DNA from: Pseudomonas sp. NC02
GTDB taxonomy: Bacteria; Pseudomonadota; Gammaproteobacteria; Pseudomonadales; Pseudomonadaceae
Length of the DNA stretch: 64,000 bases
Direction of reading: 5' to 3'
NCBI RefSeq assembly: GCF_002874965.1
Contig: NZ_CP025624.1
Span: forward strand, 6,386,001 to 6,450,000
In this document: piece after piece, positions 16,808 through 26,135 of the stretch
Position numbering within the stretch: position 1 is the first letter of the stretch
How the letters are laid out: each line of letters begins with the position of its first letter
Made by a program: the position numbers and the translations under genes
Notes under the pieces: generated by a model
Database searches by the model: none
What the model saw: only the letters and a program-made list of their open reading frames with translations
What the model was told of the DNA's origin: nothing

Positions 16808-18123
16808 TGAATAATTTCAAAGCCTTGGTGGATTGGCTCAAGCAGGCCATCACCGACCACGAACAATTCCACCTCGGCTACGCCGACGAGTCCTCCGAGT
16901 TTGTGCGTTTCAACCACGGCAAAGTGCGCCAGGCCGGCCAGGTGCAACAGGCCAGCCTGAACCTGAAGCTGATCAACGACGGGCGCCACGCCGACCTCGG
17001 TATCACCCTGGCGGGCGAGCCTGAACTGGATCGCCAGCGCCTGGCCGACGGCCTGCAACAACTGCGCGAGACCTTGCCGTTGTTGCCGCAGGATCCGTAC
17101 CTGCTGCTCAACCACAACGCCTGGCAAAACAAGGACCAGCAGGACCGACCGCTGCCGGACCTGGCGCAGGTGCTGGAAGCAATCAGCCTGGCCGCTGAAG
17201 GTGTGGACATGGTCGGCTTCTACGCCGCCGGCCCTATCAGCCGTGGTTTCGCCAGCTCATCAGGCGCCTTCGGCTGGCATCAGGCCAACAGTTTCAACTT
17301 CGACTTCAGCCTGTTCCACGCCAACGGTGAAGCGGTGAAAGCCAGCTACGCCGGCAACGATTGGGACAGCGTGGCCTTCGCCCAGCGTTTCAAGCAGGCC
17401 CGTGAGCAACTGGAATACCTTGGTCGCCCGCTGCACCCGCTGGCACCGGGGCAATATCGCGCCTACCTTGCCCCGGCGGCCATGGAAGAAATCATCAGCA
17501 TGCTCACCTGGGGCGGGTTTTCCGCCCAGGCCATCGCCAGCAAAGGCAGCCCGTTGCAACGGTTGTATGGCGGTGATCAGTCGTTGAGCCCGCTGGTGAC
17601 CCTGGACGAACAGGTCAGCGGCTCCCTGAGTTCGGCGTTTTCCCGTGACGGCTATCCGCGCAGTGATGTGAAGCTGATCAATGCCGGCAAGGCTGAAGGC
17701 CAATTGGTGAACTCCCGCAGTGCTGCCGAATACGGCTTGAGCACCAATGGCGCCAGCGGCGATGAATCTCCCAGCGCCCTGCAGATGGCGGCCGGCAACC
17801 TGGCCCAGGCCGATATCCTCAAGCAACTGGGTACCGGTTTGTACATCAGCAACCTGTGGTACCTGAACTACTCCGACCAGCCCGCCGCACGCCTGACCGG
17901 CATGACCCGCTTCGCCACGTTCTGGGTCGAAGACGGCGAGATCAAGGCGCCGGTCAGCACCATGCGTTTTGATGACAGCGTGTACAGCCTGCTGGGCTCG
18001 CAACTGGAAGCGCTGACCGCTGATCGGGAATTGCTGCTGTCGGCGAGTACGTATAGCCAGCGCAATACGTCATCCAATCTGCTGCCGGGGGCGCTGGTAA
18101 AACGCCTGACCCTGACCTTATAA
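16807..18123 (+). CDS. PmbA/TldE-like protease partner
   Basis: A 438-residue TldD/PmbA-family protein without a HExxxH motif, as expected of the non-catalytic TldE-type subunit. Recognisable parts are GFYAAGPISRGFASSSGAFG near residues 137-156 and the C-terminal SNLWYLNYSDQPAARLTG. ATG 16807 shares its A with the stop of the upstream gene. Together with the TldD-like protein it should form a cytosolic peptidase. A REPIN and the rhlA promoter region follow. Confidence 0.85.
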   Translation: MNNFKALVDWLKQAITDHEQFHLGYADESSEFVRFNHGKVRQAGQVQQASLNLKLINDGRHADLGITLAGEPELDRQRLADGLQQLRETLPLLPQDPYLLLNHNAWQNKDQQDRPLPDLAQVLEAISLAAEGVDMVGFYAAGPISRGFASSSGAFGWHQANSFNFDFSLFHANGEAVKASYAGNDWDSVAFAQRFKQAREQLEYLGRPLHPLAPGQYRAYLAPAAMEEIISMLTWGGFSAQAIASKGSPLQRLYGGDQSLSPLVTLDEQVSGSLSSAFSRDGYPRSDVKLINAGKAEGQLVNSRSAAEYGLSTNGASGDESPSALQMAAGNLAQADILKQLGTGLYISNLWYLNYSDQPAARLTGMTRFATFWVEDGEIKAPVSTMRFDDSVYSLLGSQLEALTADRELLLSASTYSQRNTSSNLLPGALVKRLTLTL

Positions 18124-18138
18124 GCAACGCAAAACCCA

Positions 18139-18227
18139 TGTGGGAGCGGGCTTGCTCGCGAATGCGGCGTGTCAGCCACTACATCTGTGACTGAGGCACC
18201 GCATTCGCGAGCAAGCCCGCTCCCACA
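18139..18227. repeat. REPIN, type B
   Basis: TGTGGGAGCGGGCTTGCTCG and its mirror, with spacer GCGGCGTGTCAG to GGCACCGC. It begins 16 bp after the PmbA-like stop codon. Confidence 0.9.
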
Positions 18228-18281
18228 GTTGATCGCATTCCACATTTTGATTCGGTTCATCCTCAAAGCCCCACTCCAGAC

Positions 18282-18328
18282 ACCTGGCCGTCCGGCCAGT
18301 TGTCGCTCGCGAAAAACCTCGTTATAAA
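18282..18328 (+). promoter_or_regulatory. Candidate LuxR-type box and promoter of the rhlA-like gene
   Basis: CTGGCCGTCCGGCCAG at 18284-18299 is an inverted repeat that fits the CT-N12-AG form of LuxR-family boxes. It abuts a -35 TTGTCG (18300-18305), which is 17 bp from a -10 TATAAA (18323-18328). With transcription starting near 18335, the box is centred at about -43, the position used by LuxR-type activators and by the rhl box of P. aeruginosa rhlA. The leader is about 118 nt. The remainder of 18124-18452 shows only the REPIN. Confidence 0.55.
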
Positions 18329-18452
18329 GGTTGGTGGCACCTAGCCACGTCCGCGCGGTAAAAAAACTCAAACAACACCCCGCCGTCCTCAACCCACTTG
18401 CACGCAAGTGATGCACGACCTTGCCCGGGATAGGGCAAGCTGGAGCGTTGAC

Positions 18453-19343
18453 ATGAACCATGGAAGTTTTGTCATTGAAAAGCTGTTCAAGCACTACAAC
18501 GTTCACGTAGAGCAGCTTGGTAACAACCCAGAGAAGAAAACCGTGCTGTTGGTCAACGGCGCGCTGTCCACCACCCGCTCGTTTGCACGCACCAGCAAGT
18601 GCCTGTCCGAGCACTTCAATGTGCTGATGTTCGACCTGCCGTTCTCCGGCTATTCACGCCCGCACAACACCGACCTCGACCTTGTGACCAAGGACGATGA
18701 AGTGCAGATCCTGCGCGCTCTGGTGGAACGCTTTGAGGTCAACCACCTGGTGTCTGCCTCATGGGGCGGGATTTCCACGCTGCTGACCCTCGCCCATAAC
18801 CCGCCGTCGATTGAAAGCTCGGTGGTGATGGCACTGGCGCCCAACCTCAACCAGGCCATGCTCGAATACGTAGAGCGGGTGCGCGTGCTGATCGAGGCCG
18901 ATGACAAATCCGCCGTCGGCCATCTGCTGAATGAAACCGTGGGCAAATACCTGTCGCCCCGGCTCAAGCGCAACAACCACCGGCACCTGTCGACCATGGC
19001 CACCACCGAGTATCGCCAGGCACGCTTCCATATCCATCAGGTGCTGGCGCTGGGTGACGGCAACTACCTGCCGCAACTGACCCGGATCGAAACCCCGGTG
19101 CACTTCCTCAACGGCGTGCTGGACGAGTACACCCCGGCAGACGAAGCCCAACTGTTCAAGAAATACGTAGGCCGCAGCAGCTTCGCCACCGCCGAACACA
19201 CCGGCCATTTGCTCGACCTGGAATCCCGCGAAGCGGCCCTGGCCGTGCACCGCGCGCTGATTGATTTCCTGGTGGGCAAACACGTGGCGTTGTCAGATAT
19301 AGACGAAGGGCCAGTGGGAAAAGGAGCTGCCGATGGCGCATAA
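18453..19343 (+). CDS. rhlA: RhlA-like 3-(3-hydroxyalkanoyloxy)alkanoate synthase
   Basis: A 296-residue alpha/beta-hydrolase that resembles P. aeruginosa RhlA (295 residues) more than PhaG in the stretches [31 protein letters not shown] and [17 protein letters not shown]. RhlA joins two 3-hydroxyacyl-ACP molecules into the surfactant HAA, the lipid part of rhamnolipids. The nucleophile is Ser103 (SASWGG), with the likely Asp in VLDEY and His in AEHTGH. ATG 18453 has TGGAG nine bases upstream. The next gene is an exporter and no RhlB glycosyltransferase is present, so the product could be HAA itself. Confidence 0.8.
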   Translation: MNHGSFVIEKLFKHYNVHVEQLGNNPEKKTVLLVNGALSTTRSFARTSKCLSEHFNVLMFDLPFSGYSRPHNTDLDLVTKDDEVQILRALVERFEVNHLVSASWGGISTLLTLAHNPPSIESSVVMALAPNLNQAMLEYVERVRVLIEADDKSAVGHLLNETVGKYLSPRLKRNNHRHLSTMATTEYRQARFHIHQVLALGDGNYLPQLTRIETPVHFLNGVLDEYTPADEAQLFKKYVGRSSFATAEHTGHLLDLESREAALAVHRALIDFLVGKHVALSDIDEGPVGKGAADGA

Positions 19344-19379
19344 TCGCCGACACATAGGCTGCTAACAAAAAGGTAACTC

Positions 19380-20807
19380 ATGCCGAATCGCGCCCCTCTC
19401 GATGCCAAGACCGCCCGCTGGCTACCCTGGGTGGTAGCGATTGCCTTCTTCATGCAGTCGCTGGATGGGACGATTCTCAACACCGCCTTGCCGGCCATGG
19501 CTCGAGACCTGGCGGAGAACCCCTTGCGCATGCAAGGCGTAGTGATTGCCTACATGCTCACCGTGGCCTTGCTGATTCCCGCCTCGGGCTGGGTGGCCGA
19601 CCGCTTCGGCACCAAGAAGATCTTCTTCGGCGCGATCATGCTGTTCAGCATTGGCTCATTGCTCTGCGCACTCTCCAGCACGCTGACCATGCTGGTGGGC
19701 GCCCGGGTGATCCAGGGCCTGGGCGGTGCGTTGATGTTGCCGGTGGGCAGGCTGGTGGTGCTGCGCGCCTACCCACGTTCGGAGCTGGTGCGCATCATGG
19801 GTTTCATCACCATTCCCGGGCTGCTGGGCCCGCTGCTCGGCCCGACCATGGGCGGCTGGATGGTGCAATACCTGACCTGGCACTGGATCTTCCTGATCAA
19901 CCTGCCGGTGGGCATCATCGGCTGCTACGCCGTCTGGAAATTCATCCCCGACCTGCGCGGCAGCGAACGTACGCGGTTCGACGGCGTGGGTTTCCTGCTG
20001 TTCGGCGCGGCGATGGTGCTGATCACTATCGCCATGGAAGGCCTCGGCGAATTGCACCTGCCGCACCTGCGGGTGATGTTGCTGCTGTTCGGCGGCCTCG
20101 CGTGCCTGGCGGCTTACTGGCTGCGCGCCGGGCATATCGACAACCCGCTGTTCTCGCCGGTGCTGTTCAAGACCCGGACCTTTGCGGTGGGCATCCTCGG
20201 CAACCTGTTCGCTCGCCTGGGCAGCGGCGCGTTGCCGTTCCTGGTGCCGCTGTTGCTGCAGGTGGCGCTCGGTTACTCACCGTCCGAAGCCGGGATGAGC
20301 ATGCTGCCACTGGCGGCGGCGGCGATGTTTGCCAAGTCCATCGCCCGGCCGCTGATCGAGCGCCTGGGCTACCGCGTGGTGCTGACCGGCAACACCCTGG
20401 CGCTGGGCATCATGCTGGCGAGCATGGGCCTGGTCAGCGAACACACGCCCTACCCGCTGCTGCTGAGCATGCTGGCGATCCTCGGGGCGATCAACTCGCT
20501 GCAATTCACCGCGATGAACACCGTGACCCTGATCGACCTCGACGACGCCCAGGCCAGCAGCGGCAACAGTTTGCTGTCGGTGGTGGCGCAGTTGTCCCTG
20601 AGCCTTGGGGTGGCCTGCGCCGGTGCGCTGCTGGGTGGTTTTACCGCCGAAGTGGGCAACGACGGGGTCGACACGGTGCTTGGGGCGTTCCAGTTGACCT
20701 TCGTCACCGTGGGCATCATGGCGATGCTGGCGGCGGCGATCTTCCTGCAATTGTCGCCAAAAGACGGCAAACGCGTGGTCAGCCGTGAGCACGACATTGA
20801 GCATTAA
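19380..20807 (+). CDS. MFS exporter, DHA2 family
   Basis: A 475-residue major facilitator with 14 predicted membrane segments, of the EmrB/MdtD drug and lipid exporter type. The conserved motif A lies near residues 64-75 (GWVADRFGTKK). The LDGTILNTALP segment in helix 1 is typical of DHA2 members. It lies 36 bp after the rhlA-like gene and is probably in one transcript; an MFS gene is also paired with rhlC in P. aeruginosa (PA1131). Export of HAA-type surfactant is an inference from that pairing. ATG 19380 follows AAAGG. Confidence 0.8.
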   Translation: MPNRAPLDAKTARWLPWVVAIAFFMQSLDGTILNTALPAMARDLAENPLRMQGVVIAYMLTVALLIPASGWVADRFGTKKIFFGAIMLFSIGSLLCALSSTLTMLVGARVIQGLGGALMLPVGRLVVLRAYPRSELVRIMGFITIPGLLGPLLGPTMGGWMVQYLTWHWIFLINLPVGIIGCYAVWKFIPDLRGSERTRFDGVGFLLFGAAMVLITIAMEGLGELHLPHLRVMLLLFGGLACLAAYWLRAGHIDNPLFSPVLFKTRTFAVGILGNLFARLGSGALPFLVPLLLQVALGYSPSEAGMSMLPLAAAAMFAKSIARPLIERLGYRVVLTGNTLALGIMLASMGLVSEHTPYPLLLSMLAILGAINSLQFTAMNTVTLIDLDDAQASSGNSLLSVVAQLSLSLGVACAGALLGGFTAEVGNDGVDTVLGAFQLTFVTVGIMAMLAAAIFLQLSPKDGKRVVSREHDIEH

Positions 20808-20849
20808 CAGGCTTCTCGTCTAGAACTTGCAGGGAAAATCCCACGAGGC

Positions 20850-20858
20850 TGGTACACT
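20850..20858 (+). promoter_or_regulatory. Extended -10 promoter of dbpA
   Basis: TGGTACACT is a TGn extended -10 element 31 bp before the GTG start. A -35-like TTGCAG lies at 20827-20832 but at a 20-bp spacing, so the extended -10 would be the main signal. This would free dbpA from the upstream MFS transcript. Confidence 0.4.
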
Positions 20859-20889
20859 GCGCGACATTTTGTTTTGCAGAGCCAGTCCC

Positions 20890-22275
20890 GTGACTACCAT
20901 CGCCACCGCTTTTAATACTTTGCCCCTGTCCGCCGCCATGCTGGCTAACCTCGACTCGCTGGGTTATGTCGAGATGACGCAGATCCAGGCGCAAAGCTTG
21001 CCGGTGATCCTCAAAGGGCTGGACCTGATTGCCCAGGCCAAGACCGGCAGCGGCAAGACCGCAGCCTTCGGCATCGGCCTGCTGAACCCGATCAACCCGC
21101 GCTACTTCGGCTGCCAGGCACTGGTCATGTGCCCGACCCGCGAGCTGGCTGACCAGGTGGCCAAGGAAATCCGTCGCCTGGCCCGCGCCGAAGACAACAT
21201 CAAGGTGCTGACCCTGTGCGGCGGCGTGTCCCTCGGCCCGCAGATCGCTTCCCTGGAGCACGGCGCCCACGTCATCGTTGGCACCCCGGGCCGCATCCAG
21301 CAGCACCTGCGCAAGGGTTCGCTGGTTTTGGACGGCTTGAACACGCTGATCCTCGATGAAGCCGACCGCATGCTCGACATGGGCTTCTACGACGCCATCG
21401 AAGACATCATCAGCAAGACCCCGGCCCGCCGCCAGACCCTGCTGTTCTCGGCCACCTACCCGGTGAGCATCAAGCAGCTGGCCTCGAAATTCATGCGCGC
21501 GCCGCAACAGGTCAAGGCCGAAGCGTTCCACTCGGACGATCAGATCGAGCAGCGCTTCTACGAGATTTCTCCGGAAGAGCGCATGGACGCGGTGACCAAG
21601 GTCCTGGCGCATTTCCGCCCGGCGTCTTGCGTAGCCTTCTGCTTCACCAAGCAGCAAGTGCAGGAAACCGTGGATCACCTGACCGCCAAGGGCATCTCCG
21701 CCGTTGGCCTGCATGGCGACCTGGAACAGCGCGACCGTGACCAGGTACTGGCGATGTTCGCCAACCGCAGTACGTCGGTACTGGTCGCCACCGACGTGGC
21801 TGCCCGTGGCCTGGACATTGATGCACTGGACATGGTGATCAACGTCGAACTGGCCCGCGACTCGGAAATCCACATCCACCGCGTGGGCCGTACCGGTCGC
21901 GCGGGTGAGACTGGCATCGCTATCAGCCTGGTTGCCCCGTCTGAAGCCCACCGCGCCCAGGCCATCGAGCAGTTGCAGAAGTCGCCGCTGAACTGGGACC
22001 AACTGGACAACCTCAAGCCGCAAAGCGGCGGCCCGTTGCTGCCGGTGATGAGCACCCTGTGCATTGCCGCCGGCCGTAAAGACAAGGTTCGCCCGGGCGA
22101 CATCCTTGGCGCACTGACCGGTGAAGCCGGGATTCCGGGGGCCCAGGTCGGCAAGATCGCGATCTTTGATTTCCAGGCGTTCGTGGCCGTTGAACGCGGG
22201 ATCGCCAAGCAGGCGCTGCAGCGTTTGAATGACGGCAAGATCAAAGGCCGTTCGTTGCGCGTGCGTATCCTGTAA
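20890..22275 (+). CDS. dbpA: ATP-dependent RNA helicase DbpA
   Basis: A 461-residue DEAD-box helicase specific for 23S rRNA that helps assemble the 50S subunit. Motifs in order are [27 protein letters not shown], the SAT motif and HRVGRTGRAG. The last 75 residues are the DbpA RNA-binding domain (DKVRPGDILGALTGEAG). The GTG at 20890 gives the family N-terminus VTTIATAFNTLPLS; the in-frame ATG at 20827 would add 21 residues and lies in the promoter region. The length fits E. coli DbpA (457). Confidence 0.92.
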   Translation: MTTIATAFNTLPLSAAMLANLDSLGYVEMTQIQAQSLPVILKGLDLIAQAKTGSGKTAAFGIGLLNPINPRYFGCQALVMCPTRELADQVAKEIRRLARAEDNIKVLTLCGGVSLGPQIASLEHGAHVIVGTPGRIQQHLRKGSLVLDGLNTLILDEADRMLDMGFYDAIEDIISKTPARRQTLLFSATYPVSIKQLASKFMRAPQQVKAEAFHSDDQIEQRFYEISPEERMDAVTKVLAHFRPASCVAFCFTKQQVQETVDHLTAKGISAVGLHGDLEQRDRDQVLAMFANRSTSVLVATDVAARGLDIDALDMVINVELARDSEIHIHRVGRTGRAGETGIAISLVAPSEAHRAQAIEQLQKSPLNWDQLDNLKPQSGGPLLPVMSTLCIAAGRKDKVRPGDILGALTGEAGIPGAQVGKIAIFDFQAFVAVERGIAKQALQRLNDGKIKGRSLRVRIL

Positions 22276-22303
22276 AGATCTCAAGCTATACCGAGATCAA
22301 AAA

Positions 22304-22394
22304 TGTGGGAGCGGGCTTGCTCGCGAATGCGGTATATCAGTCGACAGATTCGGTGACTGACACTCCGCATTCGCGAGCAAGCCCGCTCCCACAT
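22304..22394. repeat. REPIN, type B
   Basis: TGTGGGAGCGGGCTTGCTCG and mirror. The spacer holds the pair CAGTC/GACTG and ends at GACACTCCGC. It lies between dbpA and the flavoprotein gene. Confidence 0.9.
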
Positions 22395-22435
22395 TTGACT
22401 GTATTCCAATTCAGAATTTGTATGAGGACATGGCT

Positions 22436-23614
22436 GTGCGCTCGACCGAAGTTGTGATCATTGGCGCCGGCGCCGCAGGCTTGATGTGTGCGCTGACCGC
22501 CGCCGGGCGTGGGCGCAAGGTGATGTTGATCGACCACGCGAACAAGGCCGGCAAAAAGATCCTGATGTCCGGCGGTGGCCGCTGCAACTTCACCAATATG
22601 TACACGGAGCCTGCCAACTTCCTCTCCCACAACGCGCACTTCTGCAAGTCCGCCCTGGCCCGCTACACCCAGTGGGATTTCATCGGGCTGGTGGCCAAGC
22701 ACGGCGTGCCGTACCACGAGAAAAAACTCGGCCAGCTGTTCTGCGACAACAAGTCCAGCGACATCCTCGGGATGCTGCTGGATGAGTGCATCCAGGTCGG
22801 CGTGAGCATGCACCTGGACACCTCGGTGCAGGAGATTGCCAAGGTCGATGGCGGCTATCAGTTGCAAACCACCCTGGGTGAGTTGCGCTGCGAATCACTG
22901 GTGATCGCCACCGGCGGGCTGTCGATCCCGACCCTGGGGGCCACCGGCTTTGGTTACCAGGTCGCCAAGCAGTTCGGCCATGAACTGCTGCCAACCCGCG
23001 CCGGGCTGGTGCCGTTCACCATCACCGACCAGCTCAAGGAATTGTGCGGCGAGCTGTCCGGTACGTCCGTGGATTGCCTGGTGAGCTGCAACGACCAAAG
23101 CTTTCGCGAGAACATCCTGTTTACCCACCGTGGCCTGAGCGGGCCGGCGATCCTGCAGATTTCCTCCTACTGGGAACCCGGCGACACCGTGGAAATCAAC
23201 CTGCTGCCCGACCACGACGCCCACACCTGGCTGCAAGCGCAACAGGTGGAGCGCCCGAACAGCGAGCTGAAAACCCTGCTGGGTGAGATCTTCACCAAGA
23301 AGATGGCCAACCTGCTGGCCGAAACCTGGTTCGTTTCCAAGCCGATGAAGCAGTACACCCACGCCGAGATTGCCGACATCGCCGGCAAACTGGGGAGCTG
23401 GCAACTGGTGCCGGCGGGTACTGAAGGCTATCGCACCGCCGAGGTCACCCTGGGTGGCGTGGACACCCGGGAAGTCTCGTCCAAGACCATGGAATCCCTG
23501 AAAAGCCCTGGTTTGTACTTCATCGGCGAAGTGTTGGATGTGACCGGTCACCTGGGCGGGTTCAATTTCCAGTGGGCGTGGGCCTCCGGTTATGCCGCTG
23601 CCCAATTTGCCTGA
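22436..23614 (+). CDS. YhiN/HI0933-family flavoprotein (putative NAD(P)/FAD oxidoreductase)
   Basis: A protein of about 392 residues with an N-terminal FAD-binding motif VVIIGAGAAGLMCALTAA and the family hallmark KKILMSGGGRCNFTN near residue 45. The C-terminal GGVDTREVSSKTMES and GEVLDVTGHLGGFNFQWAW are the second FAD contact. The physiological substrate of this widespread family is not known to me. The GTG at 22436 has GAGG eight bases upstream and gives VRSTEVVIIG; the ATG at 22430 is only two bases from GAGG. It stands alone between two REPINs. Confidence 0.88.
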   Translation: MRSTEVVIIGAGAAGLMCALTAAGRGRKVMLIDHANKAGKKILMSGGGRCNFTNMYTEPANFLSHNAHFCKSALARYTQWDFIGLVAKHGVPYHEKKLGQLFCDNKSSDILGMLLDECIQVGVSMHLDTSVQEIAKVDGGYQLQTTLGELRCESLVIATGGLSIPTLGATGFGYQVAKQFGHELLPTRAGLVPFTITDQLKELCGELSGTSVDCLVSCNDQSFRENILFTHRGLSGPAILQISSYWEPGDTVEINLLPDHDAHTWLQAQQVERPNSELKTLLGEIFTKKMANLLAETWFVSKPMKQYTHAEIADIAGKLGSWQLVPAGTEGYRTAEVTLGGVDTREVSSKTMESLKSPGLYFIGEVLDVTGHLGGFNFQWAWASGYAAAQFA

Positions 23615-23631
23615 CGGAACCCGGTAAAAAA

Positions 23632-23722
23632 TGTGGGGGCGGGCTTGCTCGCGAAGGCGGAGTGTCAGCTAATACATCAGTGACTGATACACCGCCTTCG
23701 CGAGCAAGCCCGCTCCCACATT
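23632..23722. repeat. REPIN, type B
   Basis: The left unit has one change (TGTGGGGGCGGGCTTGCTCG); the right unit is standard. The spacer ends match GCGGAGTGTCAG and TGATACACCGC. After it, 23723-23847 shows only a small GCCACG/CGTGGC hairpin. Confidence 0.88.
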
Positions 23723-23847
23723 TGGTTCGTGGTGTGCTTGGAAGTAATGACTGGAATAAATTTTGCTCTCAGATGTGATCGCCACGCTTGCCGTGGCGTC
23801 ATTACTGGCTCAATTTAGCGGCATCGTCCCGGAAGACCCCAGACTTC

Positions 23848-26031
23848 ATGTCATCGACCTCCTTCAAGCAGTCCATGCGGCGCCTTTGGGCACTGGATAA
23901 GTTCAGTTACAGCGTACGGGTATTCATCGCCCTGACCGGCAGCATGGCGCTGTGCTGGTACCAGAATGAAATGGCGCTGCTGATCCCGCTGTTCCTGGGG
24001 ATTATCGCCAGCGCCCTGGCCGAGACCGATGACAACTGGCAAGGCCGGCTCAACGCCCTGGCCGTGACACTGGTGTGCTTCAGCACTGCGGCACTGTCCG
24101 TCGAACTGCTTTTCCCATATCCCTGGATCTTCGCGATCTTCCTGGCGCTCTCCAGCTTCGGCCTGACCATGCTCGGTGCCCTCGGCGAGCGTTATGGAGC
24201 GATCGCTTCGGCCACCCTGATTCTCTCGGTCTACACCATGATCGGCGTGGACCAGCGCGGTGGCGCCGTCACCGACTTCTGGCATGAACCCTTGCTGCTG
24301 GTGGCCGGCGCCGCGTGGTATGGCGCGCTGTCGGTGTTGTGGCAGGTGCTGTTTTCCAACCAGCCGGTGCAGCAGAGCCTGGCGCGACTGTTTCGCGAGC
24401 TGGGGCGTTACCTCAAGCTCAAGTCGTCACTGTTCGAACCGATCCGCCAACTGGATGTGGAAGCGCGGCGCCTGGAACTGGCGCAGCAGAACGGCCGCGT
24501 GGTGGCAGCACTGAACGCCGCCAAAGAGATCATCCTGCACCGGGTCGGCAATGGTCGCCCGGGCTCCAAGGTCAGCCGCTACCTCAAGCTGTACTTCCTG
24601 GCCCAGGACATCCACGAGCGCGCCAGTTCCTCGCACTACCCTTACAACGCCCTCGCCGAAGCCTTCTTCCACAGCGACGTGCTGTTCCGCTGCCAGCGCC
24701 TGCTGCGCCAGCAAGGCAAAGCCTGCCAGACCCTGGCCGAATCGATCCAGATGCGCCAGCCGTTCGTTTATGACGACAGCTTTGCCGAAGCCCTGGGCGA
24801 CCTGAATGCCTCCCTAGAACACCTGCGCATCCAGAGCAACCCGGCCTGGCGCGGCCTGCTGCGCTCCCTGCGCGCCCTGGCCGCCAACCTGTCGACCCTG
24901 GACCGCCTGCTGGGCGACGCCGCCAACCCCGACAGCCTGGCCGATGCCACCGACAGCAGCCTGCTGGACCGTGCACCGCGCAACCTCAAGGAAATGTGGA
25001 CACGCCTGCGCACGCAGTTGACGCCGACTTCGTTGCTGTTCCGCCATGCCCTGCGCCTGCCCCTGGCGCTGAGTATCGGCTACTGGATGGTGCACTTGAT
25101 TCACCCGTCCCAAGGCTATTGGATCATCCTCACCACGCTGTTCGTGTGCCAGCCAAACTACGGCGCCACCCGACGCAAGCTGGGCCAGCGGATCATCGGC
25201 ACGGCCATCGGCCTGACCATCGCCTGGGCGCTGTTCGACCTGTTCCCCAACCCGCTGATCCAGTCGATGTTCGCCATCGCCGCGGGCCTGGTGTTCTTTA
25301 TCAACCGCACCACGCGCTACACCCTGGCGACTGCCGCGATCACGCTGATGGTGCTGTTCTGCTTCAACCAGGTGGGCGACGGCTACGGGCTGTTCCTGCC
25401 ACGGCTGTTCGATACCTTGCTCGGCAGCCTGATCGCCGGACTGGCGGTGTTCCTGTTCCTGCCGGACTGGCAGGGCCGGCGCCTGAACAAGGTGCTGGCC
25501 AATACCCTGACCTGCAACAGCATCTACCTGCGCCAGATCATGCAGCAGTACGCCGCGGGCAAAAGCGACGACCTGGCTTACCGCCTCGCCCGGCGCAATG
25601 CCCACAACGCCGACGCCGCGCTGTCCACCACCCTGGCGAACATGCTGATGGAGCCGGGGCATTTCCGTAAGGAAGCGGACGTGGGGTTCAGGTTCCTGGT
25701 GCTGTCCCACACGCTGCTCAGCTACCTGTCGGGGCTGGGCGCCCACCGGGAAACCCAACTGCCGGCGGAAGTGCGCGAGCACTTGATCGAAGGCGCCGGG
25801 AAGACGCTGGCGGCGAGCATCGACGAGATCGCCACGGGGCTGGCGAACAAGCAGCCAATTGCGATTCAGAGTGATGCCGAGGAAGCCTTGGCAGTGGATC
25901 TGGAGCAGATGCCGGATGAGATTGATGAAGGGCAGCGGCTGGTGCAGACGCAATTGGCGCTGATCTGCCGGCAACTGGGGCCGTTGCGCACGTTGGCGGC
26001 TCACCTGATCAAAGATACCAGCGAAGCCTGA
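23848..26031 (+). CDS. YccS-type FUSC-family inner-membrane protein
   Basis: A 727-residue protein with two blocks of hydrophobic segments, one near residues 18-165 and one near 390-530, separated by a soluble helical domain and followed by a soluble tail. This is the YccS/YhfK (FUSC) architecture also found in aromatic acid efflux proteins; its substrate is unknown. The motif PSQGYWIILTTLFVCQPNYG begins the second membrane block and is typical of YccS. ATG 23848 has GGAAG upstream at long spacing; the longer in-frame start is unlikely because it reaches into the intergenic hairpin. No operon partner is evident. Confidence 0.85.
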   Translation: MSSTSFKQSMRRLWALDKFSYSVRVFIALTGSMALCWYQNEMALLIPLFLGIIASALAETDDNWQGRLNALAVTLVCFSTAALSVELLFPYPWIFAIFLALSSFGLTMLGALGERYGAIASATLILSVYTMIGVDQRGGAVTDFWHEPLLLVAGAAWYGALSVLWQVLFSNQPVQQSLARLFRELGRYLKLKSSLFEPIRQLDVEARRLELAQQNGRVVAALNAAKEIILHRVGNGRPGSKVSRYLKLYFLAQDIHERASSSHYPYNALAEAFFHSDVLFRCQRLLRQQGKACQTLAESIQMRQPFVYDDSFAEALGDLNASLEHLRIQSNPAWRGLLRSLRALAANLSTLDRLLGDAANPDSLADATDSSLLDRAPRNLKEMWTRLRTQLTPTSLLFRHALRLPLALSIGYWMVHLIHPSQGYWIILTTLFVCQPNYGATRRKLGQRIIGTAIGLTIAWALFDLFPNPLIQSMFAIAAGLVFFINRTTRYTLATAAITLMVLFCFNQVGDGYGLFLPRLFDTLLGSLIAGLAVFLFLPDWQGRRLNKVLANTLTCNSIYLRQIMQQYAAGKSDDLAYRLARRNAHNADAALSTTLANMLMEPGHFRKEADVGFRFLVLSHTLLSYLSGLGAHRETQLPAEVREHLIEGAGKTLAASIDEIATGLANKQPIAIQSDAEEALAVDLEQMPDEIDEGQRLVQTQLALICRQLGPLRTLAAHLIKDTSEA

Positions 26032-26034
26032 ACC

Positions 26035-26122
26035 CTCTTCGCGAGCAAGCCCGCTCCCACATTCGGCCGAGCTCCACCTTTGGAATGCGGTCGAATGTGG
26101 GAGCGGGCTTGCTCGCGAAGGG
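26035..26122. repeat. REPIN, type A
   Basis: CTTCGCGAGCAAGCCCGCTC and mirror, with a spacer containing CTCCACCTTTGGAATGCGGT. The element at 27551-27638 has the same spacer in the same orientation. Confidence 0.9.
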
Positions 26123-26135
26123 GCCATTAGCCTCA

